Below, piece after piece: positions 8,532 through 16,694 of a stretch of DNA of 64,000 bases. The stretch is from NCBI RefSeq assembly GCF_007748035.1, contig NZ_CP036278.1, forward strand, positions 2,418,001 through 2,482,000. Direction: 5' to 3'. How positions within the stretch are numbered: the stretch's first letter is position 1; every line of letters starts with the position of its first letter. This DNA comes from Aeoliella mucimassa. GTDB taxonomy: Bacteria > Planctomycetota > Planctomycetia > Pirellulales > Lacipirellulaceae. A program made the position numbers and the translations under genes. The notes beneath the pieces were generated by a model that was given only the letters and a program-made list of their open reading frames with translations, had not been told where the DNA came from and ran no database searches.

Positions 8532-9704
8532 TTGGGATCGGACCCGAGCGCATTCGCGCCCGCACTGCTCGCAATCTCATCGCTCGCCTCCGAAGACCTC
8601 CAGCTGGATGAGGAGTTCAAATCGAAGCTTACAAGTGAGTTTGATGGAGACATCCATATAGAAGTTTCCGAAGATGGTGACCACCAGAAATCTGCTAAGA
8701 TCAGCATCGATGGGCCTGGAGAACATGCCTTCGACGAGCTAATGAAGAAACTGACTAAGCGTTCCTACCAAACGGGGCTCCTTTATCAAAACTCTCTCAT
8801 ATCGCTAGTCAGTTCAGCCGAGTGGTTTCTGTCACAGCTACTCCATCTTTTTTTTGAGAAGTACCCTGATGCGGCACAAGTATCAGACAAGCAGTTGCCC
8901 CTGAAGGAACTGCAGACAATCGGATCTGTGGATGAGGCACGCTCCTATCTGATTGACCTACGAATCGAAGGTGTATTACGCGGTAGCTTCAGCGATTGGA
9001 CAAGTTTTCTGAAGGATACACTCAAATTGTCGATGGGATACCTGAGTGACTTCGAAGACAACCTAATAGAAGCTTGCCAGCGCAGACACCTCCTCGTTCA
9101 TAACGGCGGGATTATGAATAAGATCTACCAGAACAAAGTGCCGGAATCAGTGATGTCGAAGGTTCCGGTTGGTATGCCCATTCAAATACTTCAGGGATAT
9201 CTTGATCAGGCAATTGACAAATTTGAACGTTTCTTATTGCTAGTTGCGTTCGAACTATGGAAGAAAATAGCACCGGATGATGTTGAAAGAGCAGGTGTAA
9301 TTCTAGAATTGAGCTACGACCACTTGTGTGCCGAGCGTTGGCAAATCGCGGAAAACTTGTCGTACTTTCTTGCCGGCGACATGAAGCAACCTGAAATCGC
9401 CCGCCTGACCGCACGAATCAATTATTGGCAAGCGTTGAAATGGCAGGGCAAATTCGAGGATAAACGGCGTGAGGTGGAAGATGAAGATTTTTCCGCCAAG
9501 GAGGAGAAATATACTCTGGCCCAAGCAGCGCTTCTAGATGATGAAGACCGGTTTTTCCAGATACTCCCCGGCATACTTGAATCAAATAAACTCACCTATG
9601 AAGATCTCAATGAATGGCCATTGTTCAGGTCAATGCGTGATACAGATACTTTCAGAAACATATATGCCGCCGCGCCTGAGGTAAACGCCATAGATCCCCA
9701 ATAG
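8532..9704 (+). CDS. HEPN-like domain protein, unknown function
   Basis: 390 residues from TTG 8532. Residues ~181-190 read CQRRHLLVHNGG, matching the R-x4-6-H motif of HEPN-type ribonuclease domains, in helical context. The preceding segment (LISLVSSAEWFLSQLLHLFFEKY) is also typical of such all-helical domains. The C-terminal half looks like helical repeats. HEPN proteins often act as toxins or in phage defence, but there is no recognisable antitoxin beside it, so a defence role is only an inference. Base composition is more AT-rich than its neighbours, suggesting transfer. The frame stays open upstream to 8403 with protein-like sequence (RRYSDNLETLRDFVSLV), so the annotated N-terminus may be short. 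Confidence 0.55.
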   Translation: MGSDPSAFAPALLAISSLASEDLQLDEEFKSKLTSEFDGDIHIEVSEDGDHQKSAKISIDGPGEHAFDELMKKLTKRSYQTGLLYQNSLISLVSSAEWFLSQLLHLFFEKYPDAAQVSDKQLPLKELQTIGSVDEARSYLIDLRIEGVLRGSFSDWTSFLKDTLKLSMGYLSDFEDNLIEACQRRHLLVHNGGIMNKIYQNKVPESVMSKVPVGMPIQILQGYLDQAIDKFERFLLLVAFELWKKIAPDDVERAGVILELSYDHLCAERWQIAENLSYFLAGDMKQPEIARLTARINYWQALKWQGKFEDKRREVEDEDFSAKEEKYTLAQAALLDDEDRFFQILPGILESNKLTYEDLNEWPLFRSMRDTDTFRNIYAAAPEVNAIDPQ

Positions 9705-9806
9705 CAATCCGTTGCACATGGAGTTCCGGGCCGCACGGGGTCATAAATCAATGTCGTTCGACGCGATCCGGTAAACATAACAATTCTCGCTAATGGAATC
9801 CAAAAC

Positions 9807-9890
9807 ATGTCGATCAACTTCACCAGCTTGCTAATTTTCATTGGGATTTACGTCCTTCTCGCAACTCTCCGCGAAGTCAGAAGCAAATGA
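9807..9890 (+). CDS. Small single-pass membrane peptide, coupled to next gene
   Basis: 27 residues: a short polar start, one hydrophobic helix (LLIFIGIYVLLATL) and a basic C-terminus (REVRSK). Its stop overlaps the following start as ATGA (9887-9890), the classic sign of translational coupling, which is the main reason to believe it is real. Function unknown. Confidence 0.45.
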   Translation: MSINFTSLLIFIGIYVLLATLREVRSK

Positions 9891-10450
9891 CGGATAATAC
9901 ACTTGCAATTGAGTCCGCCATTACCCGCGCAGGCTACATAAACACCGTCCTCGTTGGCGGCGTTTTGTTTGCCGCGACTGTCTGTCTAATCAGAAACCGC
10001 AAGAAAGATGAATTCGAATTGCTTGGCGTAGAAATGCCCGTCAAATTCTTCCCTACTCTTTCCATGGGATACACGGTTGCACACATCTACTGCACATACT
10101 TGTTTTCGCAACTCTGTTGCACACTCGGGATGAACCTGGATGTGTGGAATGCCTTGACCTATAAGGGACCATTCATCTTTAATGGAATGCTGCCTCGTAA
10201 CGCAATTTGGTCACTCGAGTTCAACGGCATATCCATTCCTATGTTGACGTCAATACATACCCTTGACCCAACCCTTTGGCTATTCTATTCATTTATTGCG
10301 ATCGTGTATTTTGGGTTTCTAGCCTCAGCATCAGTCGCTGGCTATTCCAAACGAGCGTCGCACCTTCTCGCGGCGACGCTTGTTTTTATAAACTGGCTAA
10401 CTGGATCGGTATGGGCAAATTCGGCCAGCTTGCTTCAAGCAACATCGTAG
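9887..10450 (+). CDS. Multi-pass membrane protein, unknown
   Basis: 187 residues. Hydrophobic segments near residues 18-36 (NTVLVGGVLFAATVCLI), 55-80, 130-150 (LWLFYSFIAIVYFGFLASA) and 160-180 suggest four transmembrane helices. Loops have no catalytic motif I can recognise. The gene overlaps a 27-codon membrane peptide gene by four bases, and the HEPN-like gene lies 100 bases further upstream. AT-rich composition and location between IS elements point to a transferred accessory gene. It could be an effector or sensor partner of the HEPN-like protein, but that is speculation. Confidence 0.55.
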   Translation: MTDNTLAIESAITRAGYINTVLVGGVLFAATVCLIRNRKKDEFELLGVEMPVKFFPTLSMGYTVAHIYCTYLFSQLCCTLGMNLDVWNALTYKGPFIFNGMLPRNAIWSLEFNGISIPMLTSIHTLDPTLWLFYSFIAIVYFGFLASASVAGYSKRASHLLAATLVFINWLTGSVWANSASLLQATS

Positions 10451-10640
10451 ATCACAAGACAACAGAATATGAACCGAAGCGGCCAGCACGACGCAGCCAA
10501 TCCACCGAGTATCTATGCGACGCATCATCGACTCCTTCAGGAACAAGCGACCAACTCCTCTCCTCCTGCAAATCATTGACCTTAGTATCGCCCGAACCTG
10601 GGTGGCTGGCAAGCTTCGTGTCGAACTCCTAACCGTTCGC

Positions 10641-11543
10641 CTACTTAGCCAACTCCCGATCCAGCAGCTTGCGGAGCTTAGGAATCTCCTCCTCCCAGCC
10701 GCCGGTCCATTCGTAGGCGATCACTCCATCTCGCGAGATTAAAAAGGTCCGGGGAATCGCCTGGGTGGCGAACTGGTCGTACACCGCGCGGTCGGGGTCG
10801 GGCGCTAGGGGGAAGGTCCATTCGTGCTGCTCTTGGTAGGGCTTGAGGATCTCGGTGGTCTCTTCGCGGCCGACGACGTACAGGCGGAAGTCGGGGTGGT
10901 GTTGGTAGTCGTCCCACAGCGTTTGCAAGTGAGGCAATTCCGTCTGGCAGGGGCCGCACCACGTGGCGAAGAAGTTCAGCACGACCACCTTGCCTCGCAG
11001 TTCGTCGGAACGAATGGCAACACCGTCGAGGGTGGTGAATGCAAACTCGGGCACCGGGTCGCCAATGGTAACGAGCGTGCCGGGCTGGTTGTCGTGATGG
11101 ATGACGGTGAGGTAGGGGAGCAGCAGCGTCGTGACGTGCGGGGCGAGGCCAATCGTTAGCAGCACGATGGCCAATAGCGACCGTCCTAAAGTTTGGCGAC
11201 GCTGGGGACCGCCCGGCGAGAAGACCGACTTCGCCGCGCGGACGAGGGCCACGCTCAACCCCATCGCGAGCAGCAGGGCGGGCACGCCAAACAGCAGGGT
11301 GGAGAGTGTGGTCCTCTCGTGACTGTAGAGGCCCACCATGACCGACGCCTGCATGCCGAAGTAGATGGCGAACACCACCAATGAGAACAACGCCCGCCGC
11401 CATAACGTGCGACGGCGCGACTTATTCGACGGCAGCAGGGCAAAGATGGCGAGAATCACCGCCAGGCAGAGCGCCACGATGGCAGCGGTGGTCATTACCC
11501 AGTCGGCATAGACAAACACGCGAAACGCCTGATGGGGATCCAT
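10641..11543 (-). CDS. Membrane-anchored TlpA/ResA-like thioredoxin-fold protein
   Basis: 300 residues from ATG at 11543 (MDPHQAF...). The N-terminal half has about four transmembrane helices (VMTTAAIVALCLAVILAIFAL, LFSLVVFAIYFGMQASVMVG, LLFGVPALLLAMGLSVALV, LLAIVLLTIGLAPHVTTLLL). The C-terminal half is a redoxin domain: PVPEFAFTTLDG, then the active site FFATWCGPCQTELP with CxxC, and a cis-Pro in QAIPRTFLISRDG. TlpA-type proteins reduce disulfides outside the cytoplasmic membrane, for example in cytochrome c or copper-centre maturation. A fused multi-helix membrane part instead of a single anchor is a planctomycete-like feature. Transcribed alone, opposite to its right-hand neighbour. Confidence 0.85.
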   Translation of the reverse strand: MDPHQAFRVFVYADWVMTTAAIVALCLAVILAIFALLPSNKSRRRTLWRRALFSLVVFAIYFGMQASVMVGLYSHERTTLSTLLFGVPALLLAMGLSVALVRAAKSVFSPGGPQRRQTLGRSLLAIVLLTIGLAPHVTTLLLPYLTVIHHDNQPGTLVTIGDPVPEFAFTTLDGVAIRSDELRGKVVVLNFFATWCGPCQTELPHLQTLWDDYQHHPDFRLYVVGREETTEILKPYQEQHEWTFPLAPDPDRAVYDQFATQAIPRTFLISRDGVIAYEWTGGWEEEIPKLRKLLDRELAK

Positions 11544-11705
11544 ACTCGCAGCTCCTGAAGGGCAGGGGGGCACCCCCGAAATGATAAGCTCCACGGCCAA
11601 TGCGGGACACCAGCCACTCTAGCCCTTCGTTGGCGGGTGAGGATTCTTGGGGTAAAATAGAGTGAACGTAAGAAAGGGACCCTGCCGCCCCCCACTGAGT
11701 GAACA

Positions 11706-12368
11706 ATGTCAATCGCCCACGAAAACGCTGCCACCAACACATCCGCGATTCCCTCCCTGTGGGAAAACGGCATCACTCTGCAAGGGGTAAGCTGGGAGAC
11801 TTATGCGAAGTTCGTCGATAGCCTCGGCGACCGACGGGTGTTCGTAAGCTACGATCGTGGTTTGATGGAGATACAAACGGTGAGCCCTTCGTACCCACAC
11901 GAGTATGGCATTGACCTGCTAGTTTCGCTGATTCACGTGATTCGGTTCCAGCGAGGGACGGCCATTGCGGGTGGAGGTTCGACAACGCATCGCCGCGAGG
12001 ATCTTGAACGAGGCGTGGAACCTGATGCTTGTTTCTGGATTGAAAATGAGCCCAAGATGCGAGGCGTCAAAGAACTCGACCTCAATGAAGTGCCGCCCCC
12101 CGACTTGGTCATCGAAGTCGATATCCACTCCAGCTCCGTCGACCGTATCGAGACCTTCTGCAAACTGGGTGTTCCCGAAATCTGGCTCATTCGTGACGAG
12201 CAGCTGTACTTCCTCGTGGTCGATGGCGATCAATACGCCGAAGCGTTGACGAGTCGCAGTTTTCCGTTTGTCGATTGTGCTTCAGTAAACGAAGCCCTCA
12301 AGGCAATTGAAACACTTGGCGAGAGCGAAGCCCTAAATCAGCTCCTAACCAAGCTCAAACTGCGGTGA
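11706..12368 (+). CDS. Uma2 family endonuclease (DUF820)
   Basis: 220 residues. The core PD-(D/E)xK-like fold is visible in RGLMEIQTVSPSYPHEYG, GVEPDACFWIENE, PPPDLVIEVDIHSSS and CKLGVPEIWLIRDEQLYFL, with the EPDA acid, the VIEVD acid pair and the downstream Ile-Trp-Leu strand all in the order expected for Uma2/DUF820. These proteins are very common in planctomycetes and cyanobacteria; their biological role is unresolved, and many copies ride on mobile DNA. Its stop overlaps the truA start (GTGA), so the two may be co-transcribed. Confidence 0.85.
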   Translation: MSIAHENAATNTSAIPSLWENGITLQGVSWETYAKFVDSLGDRRVFVSYDRGLMEIQTVSPSYPHEYGIDLLVSLIHVIRFQRGTAIAGGGSTTHRREDLERGVEPDACFWIENEPKMRGVKELDLNEVPPPDLVIEVDIHSSSVDRIETFCKLGVPEIWLIRDEQLYFLVVDGDQYAEALTSRSFPFVDCASVNEALKAIETLGESEALNQLLTKLKLR

Positions 12369-13138
12369 ACGAATCTGCTCCCCCTCCGATGCGCTGGCTA
12401 AAACTCACCGTAGCCTACGATGGCACCGCGTACGCGGGGTGGCAGTTTCAGCCGAACGAGCCGACCGTGCAGGCGGCGTTGGCCGACGCCTGGCGTGCGA
12501 TAACTGCCGAGGACGCGACGCTCACCGCCAGCGGGCGGACCGATGCGGGGGTGCACGCCGTGGGGCAGGTGGTCGGCGTATCGACGGCTAGCCAGTTGCC
12601 GCACGAGCGACTGCGGCAGGGGCTCAATGCCAAGTTGCCGGACGACATCGTGGTGACCGAGGTGGTCGACGCGCCGGCCGGATTCCATGCAACGCACGAC
12701 TCGCTGCGCAAACTTTATCGCTACCAGATCCACAACTCGCGGGTGCGGCCGCTGATGGACCGGCGGTATCGCTGGCACTTGCCACAGACCCTCGACGTGG
12801 CGGCCATGCAAGCGGCGGCAGCGCACCTGGTGGGCCGGCACGACTTCGCCTCGTTCGAGACCACTGGCTCCGAACGCAGCTCGACGGTGCGCACGATTAT
12901 TCGGGCCACAGTAGAGCAGGGGGGCAGCGGAGGGGAGCAAGTCGACATCGAAGTGGAAGGGGATGGCTTCCTCTACAACATGGTCCGCGGCATCGCCGGC
13001 ACGCTGGTCGAGGTCGGCCGCGGCGCCCGCCAGCCCGACTGGATGCTCGAAGTGCTCGCCGCCCGCGACCGCCGCGCGGCAGGCCCAAATGCACCAGCGT
13101 TGGGGTTGGTGCTGGTGCAGGTGGTTTACGCGGAGTGA
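12365..13138 (+). CDS. truA: tRNA pseudouridine(38-40) synthase
   Basis: 257 residues from GTG 12365, overlapping the previous stop by four bases; an ATG at 12389 is an alternative. Isomerises uridines in the anticodon stem-loop of tRNAs. Typical opening LKLTVAYDGTAYAGWQFQP, catalytic Asp60 in SGRTDAGVHAVGQV, KLYRYQIHNS, and the C-terminal FLYNMVRGIAGTLVEVGRG. Normal length, all key residues present. Placement after a Uma2 gene appears incidental. Confidence 0.95.
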   Translation: MNESAPPPMRWLKLTVAYDGTAYAGWQFQPNEPTVQAALADAWRAITAEDATLTASGRTDAGVHAVGQVVGVSTASQLPHERLRQGLNAKLPDDIVVTEVVDAPAGFHATHDSLRKLYRYQIHNSRVRPLMDRRYRWHLPQTLDVAAMQAAAAHLVGRHDFASFETTGSERSSTVRTIIRATVEQGGSGGEQVDIEVEGDGFLYNMVRGIAGTLVEVGRGARQPDWMLEVLAARDRRAAGPNAPALGLVLVQVVYAE

Positions 13139-13455
13139 GGAATGGGAGTGGCAGATTTCATTGGAGGCATCGACTGCGATGGGGTGGAAATCCGATTGGC
13201 TATACCAACTTGTCTTTTCTGAAATCGAATCCGTTTGGCAGAGGGCGCAACGATACGATGAACAACTTGGGCCCCCGCCGGAAGAAATGAGAGTGCGAGA
13301 GTTTCGTGAAGCCGACTGGGATGGACCTCACTGCAAGGGGCAAGTGTCAAATCAGTGGCTTTGCAACCCCAATGGGTGGGAACAAGTTGAGCCATTTGAC
13401 TACCAGGCGCCAACAACGCGAAAAGCTTACTACAACTTCGGCTCGGCAAACTTCT

Positions 13456-13464
13456 CTATCGATT
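13456..13464. repeat. Target-site duplication, left
   Basis: CTATCGATT, repeated exactly at 14500-14508. Nine base pairs is the duplication size produced by IS903-type elements. Confidence 0.9.
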
Positions 13465-14499
13465 GGCCTTGTTGAACAATTAGTCACAAACCTCCGTAAA
13501 AACTAACGTGGAATGGAACCACGTACCTTTTTTACGGAGATCGAACATGGCTACGAAAGAAAAACGAACCTACAAAGTCACGAACTGGAAGGAGTATAAC
13601 AAGTCGCTCATCGAGCGTGGAAACATCACTATTTGGTTTAGCGACGAGGCGTTGGAGAACTGGGAACATCCTAACGACCAGACAAAAGTCGGTCGCCCTT
13701 TTGTCTTCAGCGATACGGCGATCGAGTGCTTGCTGACGATTCGCGAACTGCTGAAACTTCCCTATCGGCAGACTGAGGGATTCGGCCGCTCGCTGGTGGC
13801 GATGTTGGGCGTCGAGGCAGCGATTCCCAATTATTCTTCGCTCGCCAAGCGAGCCAGCAAGCTGAATGTTTCGCTCGATATCGCTAACAAGAGGGGCGAC
13901 ATCGATATCGTGGTGGATAGCACCGGCATGAAAGTGTTTGGCGAGGGCGAATGGAAGATGCGGACGCATGGCAAGTCGAAGCGGCGGACATGGCGGAAGC
14001 TGCATTTGTCGGTGAATCCTGACACCCGCGAGATTGTGGCGGAGATTTTGACCGAGAACAGTTGCCACGATGCCGATGCGGTTCCCGAAATGCTGGAGCA
14101 GGTGGAGCAGCCCGTAAAAAAGTTTCACGGCGACGGTAGTTACGACAAGTGGAAGGTTTATGAAGGGCTGGAATCCGAAGGCATTGAGCCGGTGATTCCG
14201 CCGCAGCACAACGCCAAGATCAAACAACATGGCAACTCTGCGGAGGAGCCTTTGCCCCGGGACGAGGCAATTCGTCAGATTCGACGCAAGGGGCGTAGGA
14301 GTTGGAAAGAGGAAGTGGGCTATCATCGTAGAAGCTTGGCGGAAACGACCATGTACCGAGTGAAACAAAGCTTTGGGAGCCATCTCAAAAACCGAGTATT
14401 CGAAAACCAACAAACGGAAGCCCGCTTGCGCTGTAAAATCATCAATCAATTCACCCAACTCGGGCTTCCACAGTTCGAGTGGAGTTAGTCAACAAGGCC
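13465..14499 (+). mobile_element. IS5-family (IS903 group) insertion sequence
   Basis: 1035 bp. Ends are inverted repeats beginning GGCCTTGTTGAACAA on the left and (reverse complement) GGCCTTGTTGACTAA on the right, close to the GGCTTTGTTGAATAA ends of IS903. Flanked by the exact 9-bp duplication CTATCGATT. It contains a single complete transposase gene and has split a host ORF. Confidence 0.93.
13547..14488 (+). CDS. IS903-type transposase (IS5 family)
   Basis: 313 residues from ATG 13547, preceded by TACGGAGATCG. The opening YKVTNWKEYNKSLIERG matches IS903 transposases (KITNWPAYNNALRQRG in IS903). DDE residues: Asp in IDIVVDSTGMKVFGEGEWK, second Asp in KFHGDGSYDKW, Glu in YHRRSLAETTMYRVK (the conserved YREK-type motif). 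Intact, probably active. Catalyses transposition with 9-bp target duplication. Confidence 0.95.
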   Translation: MATKEKRTYKVTNWKEYNKSLIERGNITIWFSDEALENWEHPNDQTKVGRPFVFSDTAIECLLTIRELLKLPYRQTEGFGRSLVAMLGVEAAIPNYSSLAKRASKLNVSLDIANKRGDIDIVVDSTGMKVFGEGEWKMRTHGKSKRRTWRKLHLSVNPDTREIVAEILTENSCHDADAVPEMLEQVEQPVKKFHGDGSYDKWKVYEGLESEGIEPVIPPQHNAKIKQHGNSAEEPLPRDEAIRQIRRKGRRSWKEEVGYHRRSLAETTMYRVKQSFGSHLKNRVFENQQTEARLRCKIINQFTQLGLPQFEWS

Positions 14500-14508
14500 C
14501 TATCGATT
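14500..14508. repeat. Target-site duplication, right
   Basis: CTATCGATT, exact copy of 13456-13464. Confidence 0.9.
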
Positions 14509-14626
14509 CGTCACGCAAGCACGTACTCATTGAGTACGTGCTCGGTCCGCATGATGGACGCGGTTATGTACTCGAAGTAGTCGGGCAGGGGGAGACCGGA
14601 AAGCTGCGTCGTTCGGCGCACAACAC

Positions 14627-14725
14627 ATGGATTTCCTAACATTGTTTACTACAGACTTCCCTGATGAAGACAGATTCTCCCTACGAGTCATAGCTCGTCG
14701 GCTGGATTGGATGCGATTCATCTAA
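14627..14725 (+). CDS. Possible small ORF or downstream frame of the interrupted gene
   Basis: 32 codons from ATG 14627, overlapping the end of the interrupted ORF in another frame. The product ends DEDRFSLRVIARRLDWMRFI and is charged and protein-like. The TAA stop uses the first base of the second IS630 copy, but without the IS the flanking sequence also gives TAA. It may be a coupled small gene, or the true C-terminus of the preceding ORF after a frameshift. Confidence 0.3.
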   Translation: MDFLTLFTTDFPDEDRFSLRVIARRLDWMRFI

Positions 14726-15887
14726 TACGCATTCTAATTTAAACCTGCGCGTTTGAGCCGCCATCAACATACGGGGCGGCACAGACGGTTTTGATGAGTT
14801 CTTCGTTGAGCACGGCGGTCCGCCATGCGGTCATGGCCGCTTCTTCCAAGTCATCGTAGTCGTCGTAGGCCCGGTTGCTCCAGAAGTGGCTTTTGAGGTA
14901 ATGCCAGAGGTTTTCGATTGGGTTAAGTTCAGGGCTGTAGGGCGGCAGTTGCACCAGCGACACGTTTTCTGGGACCTGAATTGCCTTGCTGGTGTGGAAG
15001 CCGGCGCCATCCCAGATCATCACGGCGTGCTCGCCCTCGGGGATCGTTTCGGAGAACGATTCCAAGAACGAGTTAATGATCTTCGTGTTCAGTTGCGGGC
15101 TCAGCAGGCCCTCGGCGTGTCCGGTTTCCGGGCAGACCGCCCCAATCACCCACAAGTATTCGTATTCGGTTTGACGGACGGCGGTCGGTCGGGAGCCCCG
15201 CTCGGCCCACAGGTTGGTGTTGGTCCCCTGCTGTCCGAACCGTGATTCGTCCTGGAAGTAGACCCGCAGCTGTTTATGGGGATGCTCCGCGGCGATCTCC
15301 TTGATTCGCTCAGGCCACTCCCGCTTGAACGCCTCGATCTTTTCAGGGTCTGCTTTGCGATGACGCGGCCTGGGACGCAGGTAGCTGTAGCCCAATCGGT
15401 GTAGCAGCCAGTACACCGCAGGCAACGACCGCCTCACGCCGAACTCCTCGGCCAAGATGCGTTGGAAGTCCTTGCCCCGCAACGAGCAGACAAGGTCTTC
15501 GCTCGTTGGCCCTGCCGCGAGACGCTCACGAAACGTCTGCTCTTGGTCGGCTGTGAGTGGCAGGTTCAACGACCCACCGCGGTGGTCGTCCAGCCCCGCC
15601 AGCCCGTGTCGATTGTATCGGGCGACCCACTCCTGGCACGCCCGTCGCGATAGCCCAACAGCGGCTGCCACAGCGGGGGCCGTCCAGCCCTCGTGACCTA
15701 AGATCAGAATCCGCAACCGCTTGGAGCGATTGACGTTCTTCTCCACACGCTCCAATCGCTTTAACTCCGCAAGCGGAAGATGCCCCGCCACTTTCATCGC
15801 GACCTCCATGTTCTCGGAAAGTCGCATTATGATGGGGGGAATAGGAAAGCGCAATAGAAAGCGCGCAGCTCTTCTTTAGAATGCGTA
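14725..15887 (-). mobile_element. IS630-family insertion sequence, copy 2 (inverted)
   Basis: 1163 bp, the same length as copy 1 and in opposite orientation, flanked by TA at 14723-14724 and 15888-15889. The transposase protein and every overlapping out-of-frame reading frame are identical to copy 1, so the two differ little or not at all. The pair forms a 1.16-kb inverted repeat enclosing about 11 kb. Confidence 0.9.
14739..15809 (-). CDS. IS630-family transposase
   Basis: 356 residues from the ATG at 15809, identical in sequence to the transposase of copy 1. It has the same winged-helix N-terminus and complete DDE triad (VYFQDESRFG, MIWDGAGFH, SPELNPIENLW). The first start codon in the ORF, 45 bases upstream, would lie in the terminal region and is unlikely to be used. 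Confidence 0.92.
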   Translation of the reverse strand: MEVAMKVAGHLPLAELKRLERVEKNVNRSKRLRILILGHEGWTAPAVAAAVGLSRRACQEWVARYNRHGLAGLDDHRGGSLNLPLTADQEQTFRERLAAGPTSEDLVCSLRGKDFQRILAEEFGVRRSLPAVYWLLHRLGYSYLRPRPRHRKADPEKIEAFKREWPERIKEIAAEHPHKQLRVYFQDESRFGQQGTNTNLWAERGSRPTAVRQTEYEYLWVIGAVCPETGHAEGLLSPQLNTKIINSFLESFSETIPEGEHAVMIWDGAGFHTSKAIQVPENVSLVQLPPYSPELNPIENLWHYLKSHFWSNRAYDDYDDLEEAAMTAWRTAVLNEELIKTVCAAPYVDGGSNAQV

Positions 15888-15964
15888 TAAGTCCACCTTG
15901 ATCCAGCGTCGCGTCACCTACTGTCTTGCGAATTTTCTGAACAACCACTTTACAAGCAAGTTTC

Positions 15965-16153
15965 ATGGACTCTTCCTTCACGGCATCAGAGCAGGGCTTC
16001 TTTCTCGGCCTTTATCGCTGCGCGGTACTGGAACAAGAGAAACTACCTGACAGCTTTCGCAAGGCCTTGCAACAAGTCGAGCAACTCATTGCCGAACATG
16101 GCGAAGCCATTTTTTATGAACTTCCCAAGCGGTGGAGAGAGTTGGTAACCTAG
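15965..16153 (+). CDS. Small hypothetical protein
   Basis: 62 residues, charged and helical (DSSFTASEQGFFLGLYRCA, then KALQQVEQLIAEHGEAIFYE). No signal peptide or membrane segment, no family recognised. It begins 78 bases after the IS630 copy, so its original promoter region may have been displaced by the insertion. The amino-acid pattern looks like a genuine small helical protein rather than a random frame. Confidence 0.4.
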   Translation: MDSSFTASEQGFFLGLYRCAVLEQEKLPDSFRKALQQVEQLIAEHGEAIFYELPKRWRELVT

Positions 16154-16209
16154 CGAGAAGACTCGGCAGAAGTTCCTATTTTTGTGCACTCATCGCTTCC
16201 CACAGCTAG

Positions 16210-16596
16210 CTACTCCTCGTCCCCGTACGCCTGGCGCTCGAAATAGTTGTCGCGGTAGGCTCGGCGGCCGGTCCACCAGGCGACGAGCGAGCACCATCCG
16301 TAGGCCGGCAAAAACAGGGGGCCCCAGCGTTCGTATTGCCGAACGTGCACGTGCTCGTGGTCGCGGACCAAATCGAGGGCAGTGGGGGTGGTGCCGAGAA
16401 TCGTGTGCCCGAGGGTCAGGCCAAACACCTGCCAGCGGTCGAGCAGCCACTGCGAGAATCCGCCATGAAACTCCAGAACTCCGCGACGAATCTGCACTCT
16501 GCCGCCGGAGATCAGGGTCAACAATCCCGCGACGAGCCCCAGCAGCGAATTGGGCCCGGCCCAGATTAATCGCAGGAAACGCAGTATTTGGTCCAT
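16210..16596 (-). CDS. Small membrane protein with HExxH-like motif
   Basis: 128 residues. A hydrophobic segment near residues 14-30 (NSLLGLVAGLLTLISGG) is followed by a soluble part with GLTLGHTILG, then DHEHVHVRQYERWGPLFLPAY and SLVAWWTGRRAYRDNYFERQAY. The HEHVH sequence fits HExxH and, with the nearby RQYERWG and DNYFERQA, recalls a zinc-peptidase-like arrangement found in small bacterial proteins of unknown role. Activity is not established. It stands alone, divergent from the kinase gene. Confidence 0.55.
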   Translation of the reverse strand: MDQILRFLRLIWAGPNSLLGLVAGLLTLISGGRVQIRRGVLEFHGGFSQWLLDRWQVFGLTLGHTILGTTPTALDLVRDHEHVHVRQYERWGPLFLPAYGWCSLVAWWTGRRAYRDNYFERQAYGDEE

Positions 16597-16694
16597 TTCG
16601 GCAAGTTCACGCAGCAGGCAAGGGGGGCGAATGTTCTCACTTTATCGGTTTGCAACGACTGGATAAACTATAAGGACGGGCAATTCGCCCGCGC

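Larger units (their letters stand above)
2402..14590 (+). other. KOPS-like GGGCAGGG octamers, rightward set
   Basis: Five copies read GGGCAGGG on the plus strand, at 2402, 6292, 6297 (overlapping the previous one), 11560 and 14583. I found no copy of the complement CCCTGCCC left of 24 kb. The octamer matches the E. coli FtsK-orienting sequence GGGNAGGG, which points towards dif. Several copies lie just upstream of start codons in noncoding DNA. Coordinates span the set, not a single site. Confidence 0.6.
13179..14639 (+). pseudogene. Hypothetical ORF interrupted by an IS903-type element
   Basis: The frame from ATG 13179 (MGWKSDWLYQLVFSEIESVW...) runs into the IS at 13465. Joining bases 13464 and 14509, i.e. 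removing the IS and one copy of the 9-bp duplication, restores an unbroken frame: ...GSANFSID followed by SSRKHVLIEYVLGPHDGRGY and ending in AHNTWIS at 14639. The restored protein would be about 140 residues, acidic to neutral and without membrane segments. I do not recognise a family. As found, it would yield a truncated product ending in WPC inside the IS. The exact frame restoration makes recent insertion into an intact gene likely. Confidence 0.75.

Noticed and set aside
2482-15887. Composite transposon bounded by two IS630 copies
   Set aside because: The contents include housekeeping genes (asd, truA), and no outer target duplication shared by the pair is seen; independent insertions are simpler.
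15526-15981. 151-codon minus-strand ORF starting in the flank and running into the IS630 copy
   Set aside because: Beyond the IS boundary it is out of frame with the transposase; without the IS the frame would stop after 32 codons. No interrupted gene on this strand.
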